NCBI RefSeq assembly: GCF_022539665.2
Contig: NC_081337.1
Span: 6,424,679 to 6,488,678, forward strand
Source of the DNA: Daphnia carinata
Lineage: Eukaryota > Arthropoda > Branchiopoda > Diplostraca > Daphniidae
Direction of reading: 5' to 3'
DNA: 64,000 nt
Shown here in pieces: positions 53,056-61,740 of the stretch. Below the pieces are notes generated by a model that searched no databases, was not told the origin of the DNA, and was given only the letters and a program-made list of their open reading frames with translations. A program made the position numbers and the translations under genes. The first letter of the stretch is position 1. Each line of letters starts with the position of its first letter.

Positions 53056-53369
53056 ACACAATATCCCTACCAACCAACCCTCTAACACAAAATTTAGAAA
53101 TAGCGATACCCAAACTAATCCGTATACCAGTAAGAATTTTTGGACAAGAAATTAACGCTTTAGTAGACACAGGAGCAGCAGCCAGTTTAGTATCAGATAA
53201 AGTATTTTTTAAGAAAGGGGAAAAACTAGAAGAAATTAAAAATACCCCATCGCCGATATTTAGGACAGTATCAGGAGAAATCTTAAACTCAAAAGGAAAA
53301 TTTAGATTTTCAATTGTCATTAACAGCAGTCACGTCATTAAGCATGATTTCTTTATCATGGAAAACTGA
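52980..53369 (+). CDS. pro: Protease domain of pol, ended by an in-frame TGA
   Basis: The frame opens after a TAA at 52977-52979 and overlaps gag in the -1 register; its first ATG is 53001. The aspartic protease active site VDTGAAASLVSD is at about 53164-53199. A TGA at 53367-53369 interrupts the frame just before the conserved CILGLDFL segment, which continues in the same frame without further stops into RT. No termination is expected in this place in the family, so it is probably a nonsense mutation. Stop-codon readthrough cannot be excluded from one copy. Confidence 0.85.
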   Translation, partial: KRTHCTRMLDRYGTYQQPEPPSNAVNTISLPTNPLTQNLEIAIPKLIRIPVRIFGQEINALVDTGAAASLVSDKVFFKKGEKLEEIKNTPSPIFRTVSGEILNSKGKFRFSIVINSSHVIKHDFFIMEN

Positions 53370-56300
53370 AATGAAAATTGTATCTTAGGATTAGACTTCT
53401 TATCAAGCAACAATGTAAAAATTAATACCAAAAACAGGCAGATCAATTACGATCATTCCGGAGTAGAACATAATTTTATAAATAACATACTCCCAATATA
53501 CAGCATAACATTTGGCAAAGTCGGCATTCATATTCCACTCCGCCCAAACCGTTCATCAGACTATAACGACAACCACGATTTAACAGAAGCAGATTATCGC
53601 AACCTAGAATCTTTCTCCCAATCAGAAACTGACAAGAAAAAAAAGCGAATTGGACAAACCCAAGAAAGTACAGCGACTAACATTTCCGACGAGATACAAA
53701 TTAAAATTGAAAATCTATTGAAAAAACACGAAACCCTATTTGCTGAAAGAGAATCAGATTTAGGTCTAGCAACTGATGTAAAACACTCCATTAACATAGG
53801 ATACAACGCCCCAATTACGCAACGATTGCGCAGAACACCAGAAGCATTAAAACTAATCGTCAAGACAAAAATAGATGTAATGATGAGTAACAATATCATT
53901 AGAGAAAGTCACAGCCCATTTGCAGCAGCAATTGTAATGGTCCCCAAAAAAGATGGAGAAATGCGTATGTGTATTGACTATAGGGCACTTAACAAAATAA
54001 CAGTAAAAGAAAAATACCCATTACCAAGAATCGACGACACCATTGATGCATTGAGCGGATCGGTTTACTTCTCAACATTGGACTTACTGAGTGGCTACTG
54101 GCAGATCGAGATAGAAGAAAACGACAAACACAAAACCGCCTTCATTTGTGAACTTGGACAATACGAATTTAATAGAATGCCATTTGGACTAACAAATGCA
54201 CCAAGCACTTTTCAACGAGCAATGAACAACATATTGAAATCAGTATTGTTCAGGTTCGCATTGGTTTACCTGGATGACATCATAGTGTTCAGTAATAATA
54301 TTGCTGAACATGTGATACATCTAGAAGCAGTGTTTAAACTTCTTAAAGACGCAGGACTAAAATTAAAAAGAAAGAAATGCGAATTTTTCAAAGAAGAATT
54401 AGACTATTTAGGATATATTGTTTCGAAAAAAGGAATAACACCGAGTACAAAAAAGTTAGAAGCAATCATCAAATACCCAGCTCCCAAAAACGTGAAAGAA
54501 TTGAGCTCATTTCTAGGTTTGGCTAGCTATTACAGAAAGTTCATCAGGGCTTTTGCTGATAAAGCCCACCCACTGACAGCGCTAACGAGAAAATCAGCCG
54601 AGTGGAAATGGGGAGAGGAACAAAGGGACGCCTTTGATTGTATCAAGAACTGTCTCATAACTAGACCTATCCTAGGGTATCCAGATTTCACGCGCGAATT
54701 TATCATCTACACAGATGCCTCAGGATACGGTATAGGAGCAGTCTTGGCTCAGATGCAAACTCTACCTCAATCAGCGGATTCAGCGGAGTCCGACGTACAG
54801 GAACCCCGTGAATCAGACGGCGCGGAAGTCGTCATAGCGTATAGCTCTAAACATCTGAACGACCGCGAAGCCAAGTGGTCAACCACAGAGAAAGAGGCTT
54901 ACGCCATCATCCACGCAATTGACGTATTTAGAACGTATCTATACGGACGCAGATTCACCGTATTTACAGACCATAGACCTTTAGAATGGTTAATGAGCAA
55001 GACAGAACCCGCAGGAAGATTAGCTAGATGGGCACTAAAAATACAAGAATTCGACATCGTCATTGGGTACCGGCCTGGGAAGTCGCACCAAAATGCAGAC
55101 ACCCTAAGCCGTATTCCCATAGTGCCAATAGCACGAGTAGAAACAAGGGCAATGGAAAGAGGAACTGTCATAAGAGAGCTAGAAAATATTCGAAAAGAAG
55201 GTGAAAATCTAAAAGAAAAACTAAGGATTGAAAGATTAAAGAAACAAGAACAGCTGGAGAAAGAAAACGAAAGTATTCAAAAAGAAAACGAAAGTTTTGA
55301 GAGGGAAAGTCAAAGGAAGAGCGTAGGTTTCGAAAGAGAAATTGGAAGTGAAAGTAAAAGGTCTGAGAAAGAAGACAGATGGATAGAATTACAGCAAGCA
55401 GATAAATATTGTCAAAAACTAATGATGGAAATACAAGAAGATAGCCAGAAAAATAGAAATAAAAAATTCTCAAGCAACTTTATAATCAATGAAAAGGGTC
55501 TATTAACAGATAGACAAGGAAAATTAGTAGTCCCTGTACCGTTAATCGACGGAATTTTACGAGCAAATCATGATCACATGATGGCAGGGCATTTAGGAAT
55601 CGAAAAAACAATAGCCAGACTTAGAGAACAATACTTCTTCCCATACATGCGACAAAACGTAACAGAACACATCAAAAATTGCCTTAAATGCGCAAAACGC
55701 AAGGCTGTGGGAGGAAGTAAAGCACCATTGCAACCTATGCCCCCAGCCGAAAGGGTGTGGGAAAGACTTGCGATGGATATTGTGGGTCCCGTTCAAGAAA
55801 GCGCAAAGGGACATAAGTATATTTTAGTCCTATCAGATTATGCCAGTCGTTTCGTCTTCACGGTTCCAATGAGAGATCAAACTGCCCAAACAATTGCTAC
55901 AATACTGGTTAATGATATTTATACAAAATATGGATCCCCCGAAGTAGTACTAACAGATCAAGGAACTAATTTCCTGTCGAGCTTAATCCAAGATATTTGC
56001 AAATTATTTAAAATCAAACAAATCAGAACAACAGCATACCATCCCCAGACAGACGGATTAGTAGAACGATTTAACAGAACCCTATGTGACATGTTGGCTT
56101 GCTACGTAACGGATGAACCAGAAAATTGGGACAAATATCTACCATTTGTCACATTTGCTTACAACACAGCGAAGCAATCAACACTGCAACAAAACCCATT
56201 CTTTCTATTCTTCGGGAGACAACCAGTGCTCCCAAACGACATCAAAATAGACAGGCGATACGAAACATACGAGGATACCAGTGTAATGTACTCACACCAA

Positions 56301-56855
56301 TGGAAGAAGGCTCAGCAACTAGCGAAGGAACACCTATTTCGGGCACAGACAAAACAAAAAAGATACTACGACAAAGGAACACAAGCGATCAAATATAACA
56401 TTGGTGACTTTGTGCTACTGAAAGCTCCACCAACTGCCGGAAAATTCATCAACAGGTGGAATGGACCATTCAAAATCATCAGAAATTTCTCAAATCTCAC
56501 TTATGAGATTCAACACGCGAGCAATGAAAAACTAAAATCAGTGGTACACGTCAACCGCCTAAAGCTCTACGTCCCGGCAAACCAAGAAACAGAAAAATTA
56601 TCTAGTGTTCCACAACAACCAGGAAGTGAAACAGTGCGACGAGGACCAGGCAGACCAAGAAACAACTTCATCAACAACAAAAGAATACCTGTCCGTAGAG
56701 CGTGTTGGCATCGGCATCATCATGCAGCAGAAACGGAAAATTGTAAAATCATCGCACCAAATCTCCCCGGTCCTATACCAATTAATCCTGCACACACTAG
56801 AATGACGAATCCACGATACAACTTACGGCAACGCAACGAAGTCTCGAGATTCTAA
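53370..56855 (+). CDS. pol: pol: reverse transcriptase, RNase H, integrase
   Basis: The frame is open from the TGA to the stop at 56855; the first ATG is 53718 (1,045 residues, numbering below). Reverse transcriptase has FSTLDLLSGYWQIEI and the catalytic YLDDIIVFS (about 184). RNase H has IIYTDASGYGIGAVL (about 331) and the family-typical TDHRPLEWLM. The Glu/Lys-rich linker (about 480-580) is unusually long and coiled-coil-like. Integrase has an HHCC zinc finger (GHLGIEKTIARLREQYFFP ... CLKCAKRK, about 615-660) and a DDE core (MDIVGP, LTDQGTNF, DGLVERFNRT) with 35 residues between the second D and the E. A GPF-containing GPY/F module follows (RWNGPFKII, about 913). Domain order identifies Ty3/gypsy. 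Expression would need a -1 frameshift from gag. No further lesion was seen in this part. Confidence 0.95.
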   Translation, partial: NENCILGLDFLSSNNVKINTKNRQINYDHSGVEHNFINNILPIYSITFGKVGIHIPLRPNRSSDYNDNHDLTEADYRNLESFSQSETDKKKKRIGQTQESTATNISDEIQIKIENLLKKHETLFAERESDLGLATDVKHSINIGYNAPITQRLRRTPEALKLIVKTKIDVMMSNNIIRESHSPFAAAIVMVPKKDGEMRMCIDYRALNKITVKEKYPLPRIDDTIDALSGSVYFSTLDLLSGYWQIEIEENDKHKTAFICELGQYEFNRMPFGLTNAPSTFQRAMNNILKSVLFRFALVYLDDIIVFSNNIAEHVIHLEAVFKLLKDAGLKLKRKKCEFFKEELDYLGYIVSKKGITPSTKKLEAIIKYPAPKNVKELSSFLGLASYYRKFIRAFADKAHPLTALTRKSAEWKWGEEQRDAFDCIKNCLITRPILGYPDFTREFIIYTDASGYGIGAVLAQMQTLPQSADSAESDVQEPRESDGAEVVIAYSSKHLNDREAKWSTTEKEAYAIIHAIDVFRTYLYGRRFTVFTDHRPLEWLMSKTEPAGRLARWALKIQEFDIVIGYRPGKSHQNADTLSRIPIVPIARVETRAMERGTVIRELENIRKEGENLKEKLRIERLKKQEQLEKENESIQKENESFERESQRKSVGFEREIGSESKRSEKEDRWIELQQADKYCQKLMMEIQEDSQKNRNKKFSSNFIINEKGLLTDRQGKLVVPVPLIDGILRANHDHMMAGHLGIEKTIARLREQYFFPYMRQNVTEHIKNCLKCAKRKAVGGSKAPLQPMPPAERVWERLAMDIVGPVQESAKGHKYILVLSDYASRFVFTVPMRDQTAQTIATILVNDIYTKYGSPEVVLTDQGTNFLSSLIQDICKLFKIKQIRTTAYHPQTDGLVERFNRTLCDMLACYVTDEPENWDKYLPFVTFAYNTAKQSTLQQNPFFLFFGRQPVLPNDIKIDRRYETYEDTSVMYSHQWKKAQQLAKEHLFRAQTKQKRYYDKGTQAIKYNIGDFVLLKAPPTAGKFINRWNGPFKIIRNFSNLTYEIQHASNEKLKSVVHVNRLKLYVPANQETEKLSSVPQQPGSETVRRGPGRPRNNFINNKRIPVRRACWHRHHHAAETENCKIIAPNLPGPIPINPAHTRMTNPRYNLRQRNEVSRF

Positions 56856-56862
56856 AACGTCC

Positions 56863-56879
56863 AAATTTTCTTTTCGCAG
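56863..56879 (+). promoter_or_regulatory. Candidate splice acceptor for env mRNA
   Basis: A pyrimidine-rich run ends in TTTTCGCAG immediately before the env ATG at 56880. It matches a 3' splice site placed to deliver env as the first ORF on a spliced transcript. Confidence 0.65.
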
Positions 56880-59597
56880 ATGGAACTGATACTATCACTC
56901 ATCCAATTACTCACCATCATTCCATCCACATATCCCATCTATTCAACCGTATGCGACTGCCAGAACGTAAAGACCAGAGGAATTTTAGATATAGAGGCAC
57001 CCTATTACTGCAATAACAAAGAATCAGATACAGCTCACTTACCCAGAATACCCACGTTGTACACTTTAAAAACAACACAAAAACCAGCAGCCTCTTGGAA
57101 AGGCTGGACCTGCAAGCAATGGATAAAAACGAAGAAAATAACTGGGTCATTCTGGATCGGATCTTTCGACACCATATATTCACAAGAAACTAAACTAATT
57201 TCCCCACTGGAATGCTGGAGAATGGTGAACGACAAGAAATGTGGCGATAATAACATGCAGACCGGACCAGCGGGTCTGAGTTTCACAGCCACCCCGACAG
57301 GCGAAGGGCAATGGTATGCCATAAAAACATATCACACCCTCAACTGTGTTGCAGAACAAATCACCTTACGGCAGGAAAAACAAGACGACCCAATTGAAAG
57401 CCCATTTGGACCATTAAATACTACCCAGCAAGAAGGACACTTCATCCAAAATCAAAACACAATAGTATGGGGAGATAGGACAACAAATAATTCATATTCT
57501 CAAACCTTGATCAAAGGAAGCGGTTATCTGGAACTTCCGAGAATACCGGAACGCGAAAACACCAGCCGTCTTTACGACACCAATCGACAGATCGAGATTT
57601 CATTCTTCAACAAACCAGATCGGGACATAACACCACAAGGTTACAAAGTTGTGGGCGTACCGCTCACATACCTAATCTTTCCAACCGAAACAACGAGAAA
57701 ATTGTACGAGATGTTCAAAACAACTATACATACATGTATACAAAATACTCACCTAGATACATCGGTGTGCAAGGACTACAGGGAACTCCAGTTAACCAAG
57801 CGGAAACGATCCATTCAACAGGAAGTTACATTCTTGCTCAACACCCCCTCGGAAGACTCAGAAAAACGTCTGTACAGCATTTCGTACGCCTGGGGACCAA
57901 TAAGAATGGGATATCAACAGGCAATCAGGATCAACGAGAAGGACCGGAGTGTAAATTACAACGCCACTATATACATAATATACAAACCAGACGAAAACAC
58001 TCAGTTAACCGCCCACTTTCGTCTCAAAGACGATGATCCACTTCCTCAAGGATCAGAATTCGAATACATCGTTGACCAAACAATAAGAATCCAGAACAGT
58101 AATATCTGTATCACGGAAGGAGAAGCAGGCCGACTAATTGTTGCTAAATGCTCAGAATTTTCAACACGGTGGATTCTAGATCAACAAAACCATCAATTAA
58201 TTTCACAAGAATCGTATCTCTGTATTACACTAGGAACATACCAAGCTATCATATTGACAGAATGCAGAGATGATAAGAACAGCGTAACACAAAAATGGAT
58301 CTTTGAAACTGTCAACACCAATCCAGACATCATAGAAAATTTCCCAGACACAACTTTAGCAGAAATGCAGGAAATTCAACAAGAACAACGGAAGGCAATC
58401 ACAACCACGATTAATTCGCCGCTATTTGGAGGAATTTTAAAAACTAATCACGGTAGCGGAAATATAATCTGGGATATGATTGCCTGGGGCCTATTGAAAA
58501 ACGGAAAAACACCAAACGAAAAATGTCTAACACACCATGGAGTAAACAAGCAAATGACATTAGAAGAATGCGACAAAGAGTGGCCGCAATGTCAAGAAGA
58601 ACTAAGAAAACTAATTAACAGCAACGATCCATTAGTACAATCACAAACAATGGTAGCCAACTGTAGCAAAGCAACAGAACGAGGACAAGCTTTCGAATAT
58701 ACATCTGATTTCACCATCAGACCGTTCAACACAAACACCTGTATCAAAGCCAATACGACAATGCTAGTACTTCAAGAGTGCGCTAGCACCAGCTCAATCT
58801 GGGGCACATTTGAGCACACAGGACAGCTCATGGCAACAGATAGAACTGGGCTACATTCACCCTCATCAGACAGGAAGTGTCTCACACAGAGAGTAGGACG
58901 GGTGACCCTGGGGCATTGTCACAGCTCCAGCCAAAAACAGCACTTTAACTTTGAATATCGCAACCCACACCAAATACGGACTCTCTCAGCGGCAGCCATC
59001 ATAGCACTGCACACTAAACAGCCATTGGACGGGAAAACACTCCCAACCATACCACCACTAATGAAAAGAGAGGATAACAACCAATCAGAGAACAGCAAAA
59101 CTTTGGCCACACCCCCTGCCACGCCCACAACAGAAAAACACACAACAACGACAAGCGTTACAACGACTACAAAGCCCACAATAAAAACCACATTGGGAAC
59201 AACAGCAAAAACAACAGTAAAAAGCACTACGACAATTAAACCAGTTACAAGCACAGCAGCTAGCAAACCCACCACAACACAGAAAGTGACAACTAAACCC
59301 AGTATGACATCAACGTCAACAAAACCCACCACAACTACAAAACCAATAATCACATCGACAAGCACTAAACCCACCACTACTACTAGACCTACGGCAACTG
59401 CTAAGATAACTTCAACTTCAACAACCACTACAACTACAAAACTTACGACAACAACAACAATGGCCACTACAACAAGTTCCACAACAACAGAGAAAACAAC
59501 AACGCCTACTACGACAAGTTCAACAACAACAAAACAACAACGCCTACTACGACAAGTTCCACAACAACGACAACAACGCACCAGCCAAGCTCAATAA
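56880..59597 (+). CDS. env: env-like glycoprotein, N-terminal portion (frame broken in the Thr-rich tract)
   Basis: A hydrophobic signal peptide at the N-terminus (MELILSLIQLLTIIPSTYPI) precedes a cysteine/tryptophan-rich ectodomain with many N-x-S/T sites. A basic KRKR at residues 307-310 fits a furin-type cleavage site. Two stretches (about 396-475 and 607-690) with spaced Ile-Cys-Ile and Gln-x-Trp-like motifs (SNICITE, TQKWIF, NTCIKA) resemble ricin-type beta-trefoil lectin repeats. A mucin-like Thr/Ser/Pro tract fills about residues 747-895. The C-terminal end of this ORF is out of register with the transmembrane part downstream because of a one-base discrepancy in the repetitive tract. 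The ectodomain's Cys/Trp spacing recalls glycoproteins shared by chuvirus-like RNA viruses and env-bearing LTR elements; this is tentative. Confidence 0.8.
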   Translation: MELILSLIQLLTIIPSTYPIYSTVCDCQNVKTRGILDIEAPYYCNNKESDTAHLPRIPTLYTLKTTQKPAASWKGWTCKQWIKTKKITGSFWIGSFDTIYSQETKLISPLECWRMVNDKKCGDNNMQTGPAGLSFTATPTGEGQWYAIKTYHTLNCVAEQITLRQEKQDDPIESPFGPLNTTQQEGHFIQNQNTIVWGDRTTNNSYSQTLIKGSGYLELPRIPERENTSRLYDTNRQIEISFFNKPDRDITPQGYKVVGVPLTYLIFPTETTRKLYEMFKTTIHTCIQNTHLDTSVCKDYRELQLTKRKRSIQQEVTFLLNTPSEDSEKRLYSISYAWGPIRMGYQQAIRINEKDRSVNYNATIYIIYKPDENTQLTAHFRLKDDDPLPQGSEFEYIVDQTIRIQNSNICITEGEAGRLIVAKCSEFSTRWILDQQNHQLISQESYLCITLGTYQAIILTECRDDKNSVTQKWIFETVNTNPDIIENFPDTTLAEMQEIQQEQRKAITTTINSPLFGGILKTNHGSGNIIWDMIAWGLLKNGKTPNEKCLTHHGVNKQMTLEECDKEWPQCQEELRKLINSNDPLVQSQTMVANCSKATERGQAFEYTSDFTIRPFNTNTCIKANTTMLVLQECASTSSIWGTFEHTGQLMATDRTGLHSPSSDRKCLTQRVGRVTLGHCHSSSQKQHFNFEYRNPHQIRTLSAAAIIALHTKQPLDGKTLPTIPPLMKREDNNQSENSKTLATPPATPTTEKHTTTTSVTTTTKPTIKTTLGTTAKTTVKSTTTIKPVTSTAASKPTTTQKVTTKPSMTSTSTKPTTTTKPIITSTSTKPTTTTRPTATAKITSTSTTTTTTKLTTTTTMATTTSSTTTEKTTTPTTTSSTTTKQQRLLRQVPQQRQQRTSQAQ

Positions 59598-59746
59598 CGC
59601 CGAGCACAAAAACAGTAATCGAAAGTTCGACGACCCAACAATCATCAACACATACTGCCGGAGTAACCCCTTTAGCACTAACGGGAACAACGTCTACAAC
59701 AGAAGGAACTCAAATTCAGGCCATCGAAGAAAGCAGTATTCGAAAC

Positions 59747-61006
59747 TTGCCGTTAGCTGATTCTTTGATAATTTCAATGGATCAAAAAGCTGAAGATACA
59801 TCAAACAATGAAAATTTAGAAGCCGATTTACCCAAAAACATTGAAGAATTCAACGACAAAATTAAATACGAAATAAGTAAAATGCACGACCAATATAAGA
59901 TAAGCATCGAAACTGAACACGAAAACAAGTTGGCAAAAGAAATTCGGGACGTTTATTGTCAACTATCAGCAATCAAAAGAACACAAGCAGTTATATTAGC
60001 CCAAACCAACGGAATTTTAGCAGCAGCAGCAGTAGGTTTACCAATCTGCACAAGACTACAAGGCTTCGGTCAAGCAATGACACTTCAACAATGCGAGGCA
60101 AAAAGAATTTTTATATCAGCAAACGAAACCAAATGTGGATTTCAGCCGTTTTTTACTTACGAAGGAAAAAACTGTACGATTGGAACAGATGGATGGTCAA
60201 TTCATCCATATTCTGATTGTTTCTGGAAAACACCTTTGGTAAATTTAAATGGAAATCCACACACATGGGATCACAATTCTACGACAGGAGATTGGATACG
60301 CCAGACAACTAGCATTCACATGCCTAATTTAGACCTCATTTCAGAATTTGAAGAACTCCATCTTAACGATTTCGACTTCGCGCTGAAAAGCCATCCAGCA
60401 CACGAGACGATGGAAATGGAACAATTAAATATTCTAAATGACCTAGTTGGCAGAATGCAAGAAGGCAACTCCAATTCTGTTGGAGACATTGTAATGTCAG
60501 AACAACAAGATAATCAAATAGGAAACATGTTCTCATGGTTCGACAAACTAAAAATAATTGGTCTATCAGCGATAGGATTTGTACTATTCCTCGTATGTTT
60601 ACGAATCTTCATTATTTGCAACCCCATCTCGAAGATAAAAGAACATATCCGCAGAAAACAGAACTTTACAACCAGATACGATGATGGCGTAGAGGAAGAA
60701 CACGAACTCGCATCAATGATACCGGCACGAGAAACAAATTACCATTCGGAAATAGCAATCGAACAACCGTTCCTAAGAACAACCGCCCCTGCACAACTAA
60801 CAACAGAAAGACAAGGTCAAATGCGCCCTCCTCGACCAAGTGCACCAAATTCATTAATTTACCCCTCTATCGAAACAACTGACACAATCACACGATGTAC
60901 AGGAAAACACACCACGTGCACTTACGTCGTCGGATATGGCATGGTTTGGGAAGACCTATGCCGTTGCATGTCAGAAACAGACAATAGTAATTCAGCCAGA
61001 AAGTAA
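59747..61006 (+). CDS. env: env-like glycoprotein, membrane-anchored C-terminal portion
   Basis: This is a 419-codon ORF in the -1 register relative to the upstream env ORF; its frame is open upstream into the Thr-rich tract. It has a charged helical segment, an Ala-rich stretch (NGILAAAAVGLP), a cysteine-bearing domain (TKCGFQPFFTYEGKNC, GWSIHPYSDCFW, VNLNGN), one transmembrane helix at about residues 271-293 (IIGLSAIGFVLFLVCLRIFI) and a cytoplasmic tail of about 125 residues. It lacks its own signal peptide, so it must be the C-terminal half of the same glycoprotein separated by a frameshift. Whether the break is biological or a sequencing slip in a repeat is unknown. Confidence 0.8.
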   Translation: MPLADSLIISMDQKAEDTSNNENLEADLPKNIEEFNDKIKYEISKMHDQYKISIETEHENKLAKEIRDVYCQLSAIKRTQAVILAQTNGILAAAAVGLPICTRLQGFGQAMTLQQCEAKRIFISANETKCGFQPFFTYEGKNCTIGTDGWSIHPYSDCFWKTPLVNLNGNPHTWDHNSTTGDWIRQTTSIHMPNLDLISEFEELHLNDFDFALKSHPAHETMEMEQLNILNDLVGRMQEGNSNSVGDIVMSEQQDNQIGNMFSWFDKLKIIGLSAIGFVLFLVCLRIFIICNPISKIKEHIRRKQNFTTRYDDGVEEEHELASMIPARETNYHSEIAIEQPFLRTTAPAQLTTERQGQMRPPRPSAPNSLIYPSIETTDTITRCTGKHTTCTYVVGYGMVWEDLCRCMSETDNSNSARK

Positions 61007-61322
61007 AAGTCCCAAGGTCATTGAAATTAAAAGTAGCCACTAAACATAACCCCTGACAAATTTAATTAATTACAAAATAAATTAGCTCCCAGAAAATAAC
61101 ACACTTATCAGCATTTTTTTTTTCTCGACCAATTAAGTGATTTTTAAAAAAAATATCCCATACTCGTAACTTTATAGTAAAACAAAGAGTAGAGACAAAC
61201 CCAAATAACAATTTTGTATTCCAAACTAACATTAACAAAAAATTTGAAAATAGAAAACCTTTGGGATAGACAAAACAAAAATTACAAACCCAAATAACAT
61301 TTTTTTTTTTTTTCAACTAAAA

Positions 61323-61372
<50 letters not shown>

Positions 61373-61740
61373 AATAACAAAATCATCGAAAAAAAAAGCA
61401 GTGTAGTGTAACAAAGAACGACAGAAACTAACGCACGAAGAAAAAGAGACACAAGAACCTCTATAAGAAAAGACAATGACTTAAAAGGAAAATAGAAAGT
61501 CAAAATATAACGGTATATTCATCAATTCGCCCCACGGCGAAATAGAAGACGGAACACATTAAAGTAGAAGAAACTACCTGTTTTGAAATTAAGAAGAGGG
61601 GAACAAGAATTTATGAAAAACTCTGCAAAAGAAGACTTTTCAAAATATAAAAACTAACCTCTTCCCAGTGTCTCAACGACATAATTCAGACAAAGTTCTA
61701 CAAAGAAAAGTGTCATCACAAGTCAACCTTTACTCTAAAA
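61007..61740 (+). other. Spacer between env and the ankyrin ORF, with a long poly-A tract
   Basis: This spacer is very A-rich and non-coding in appearance. It includes T13 (61301-61313) followed within about ten bases by A46 (61324-61369). A possible 3' splice site (ATAATTCAG) ends near 61689, about 50 bases before the ankyrin ATG. Confidence 0.6.
61324..61369. repeat. Poly-A tract (46 A)
   Basis: An uninterrupted A-run lies inside the retroelement between env and the ankyrin ORF, closely preceded by a T13 run. It could be a trace of a retroposed sequence joined into the element, or simple slippage. Confidence 0.95.

Noticed and set aside
58919-59581. 220-codon Val-rich minus-strand ORF
   Set aside because: Exact antisense of the Thr-rich env tract (ACA/ACC codons read backward as Val/Gly codons).
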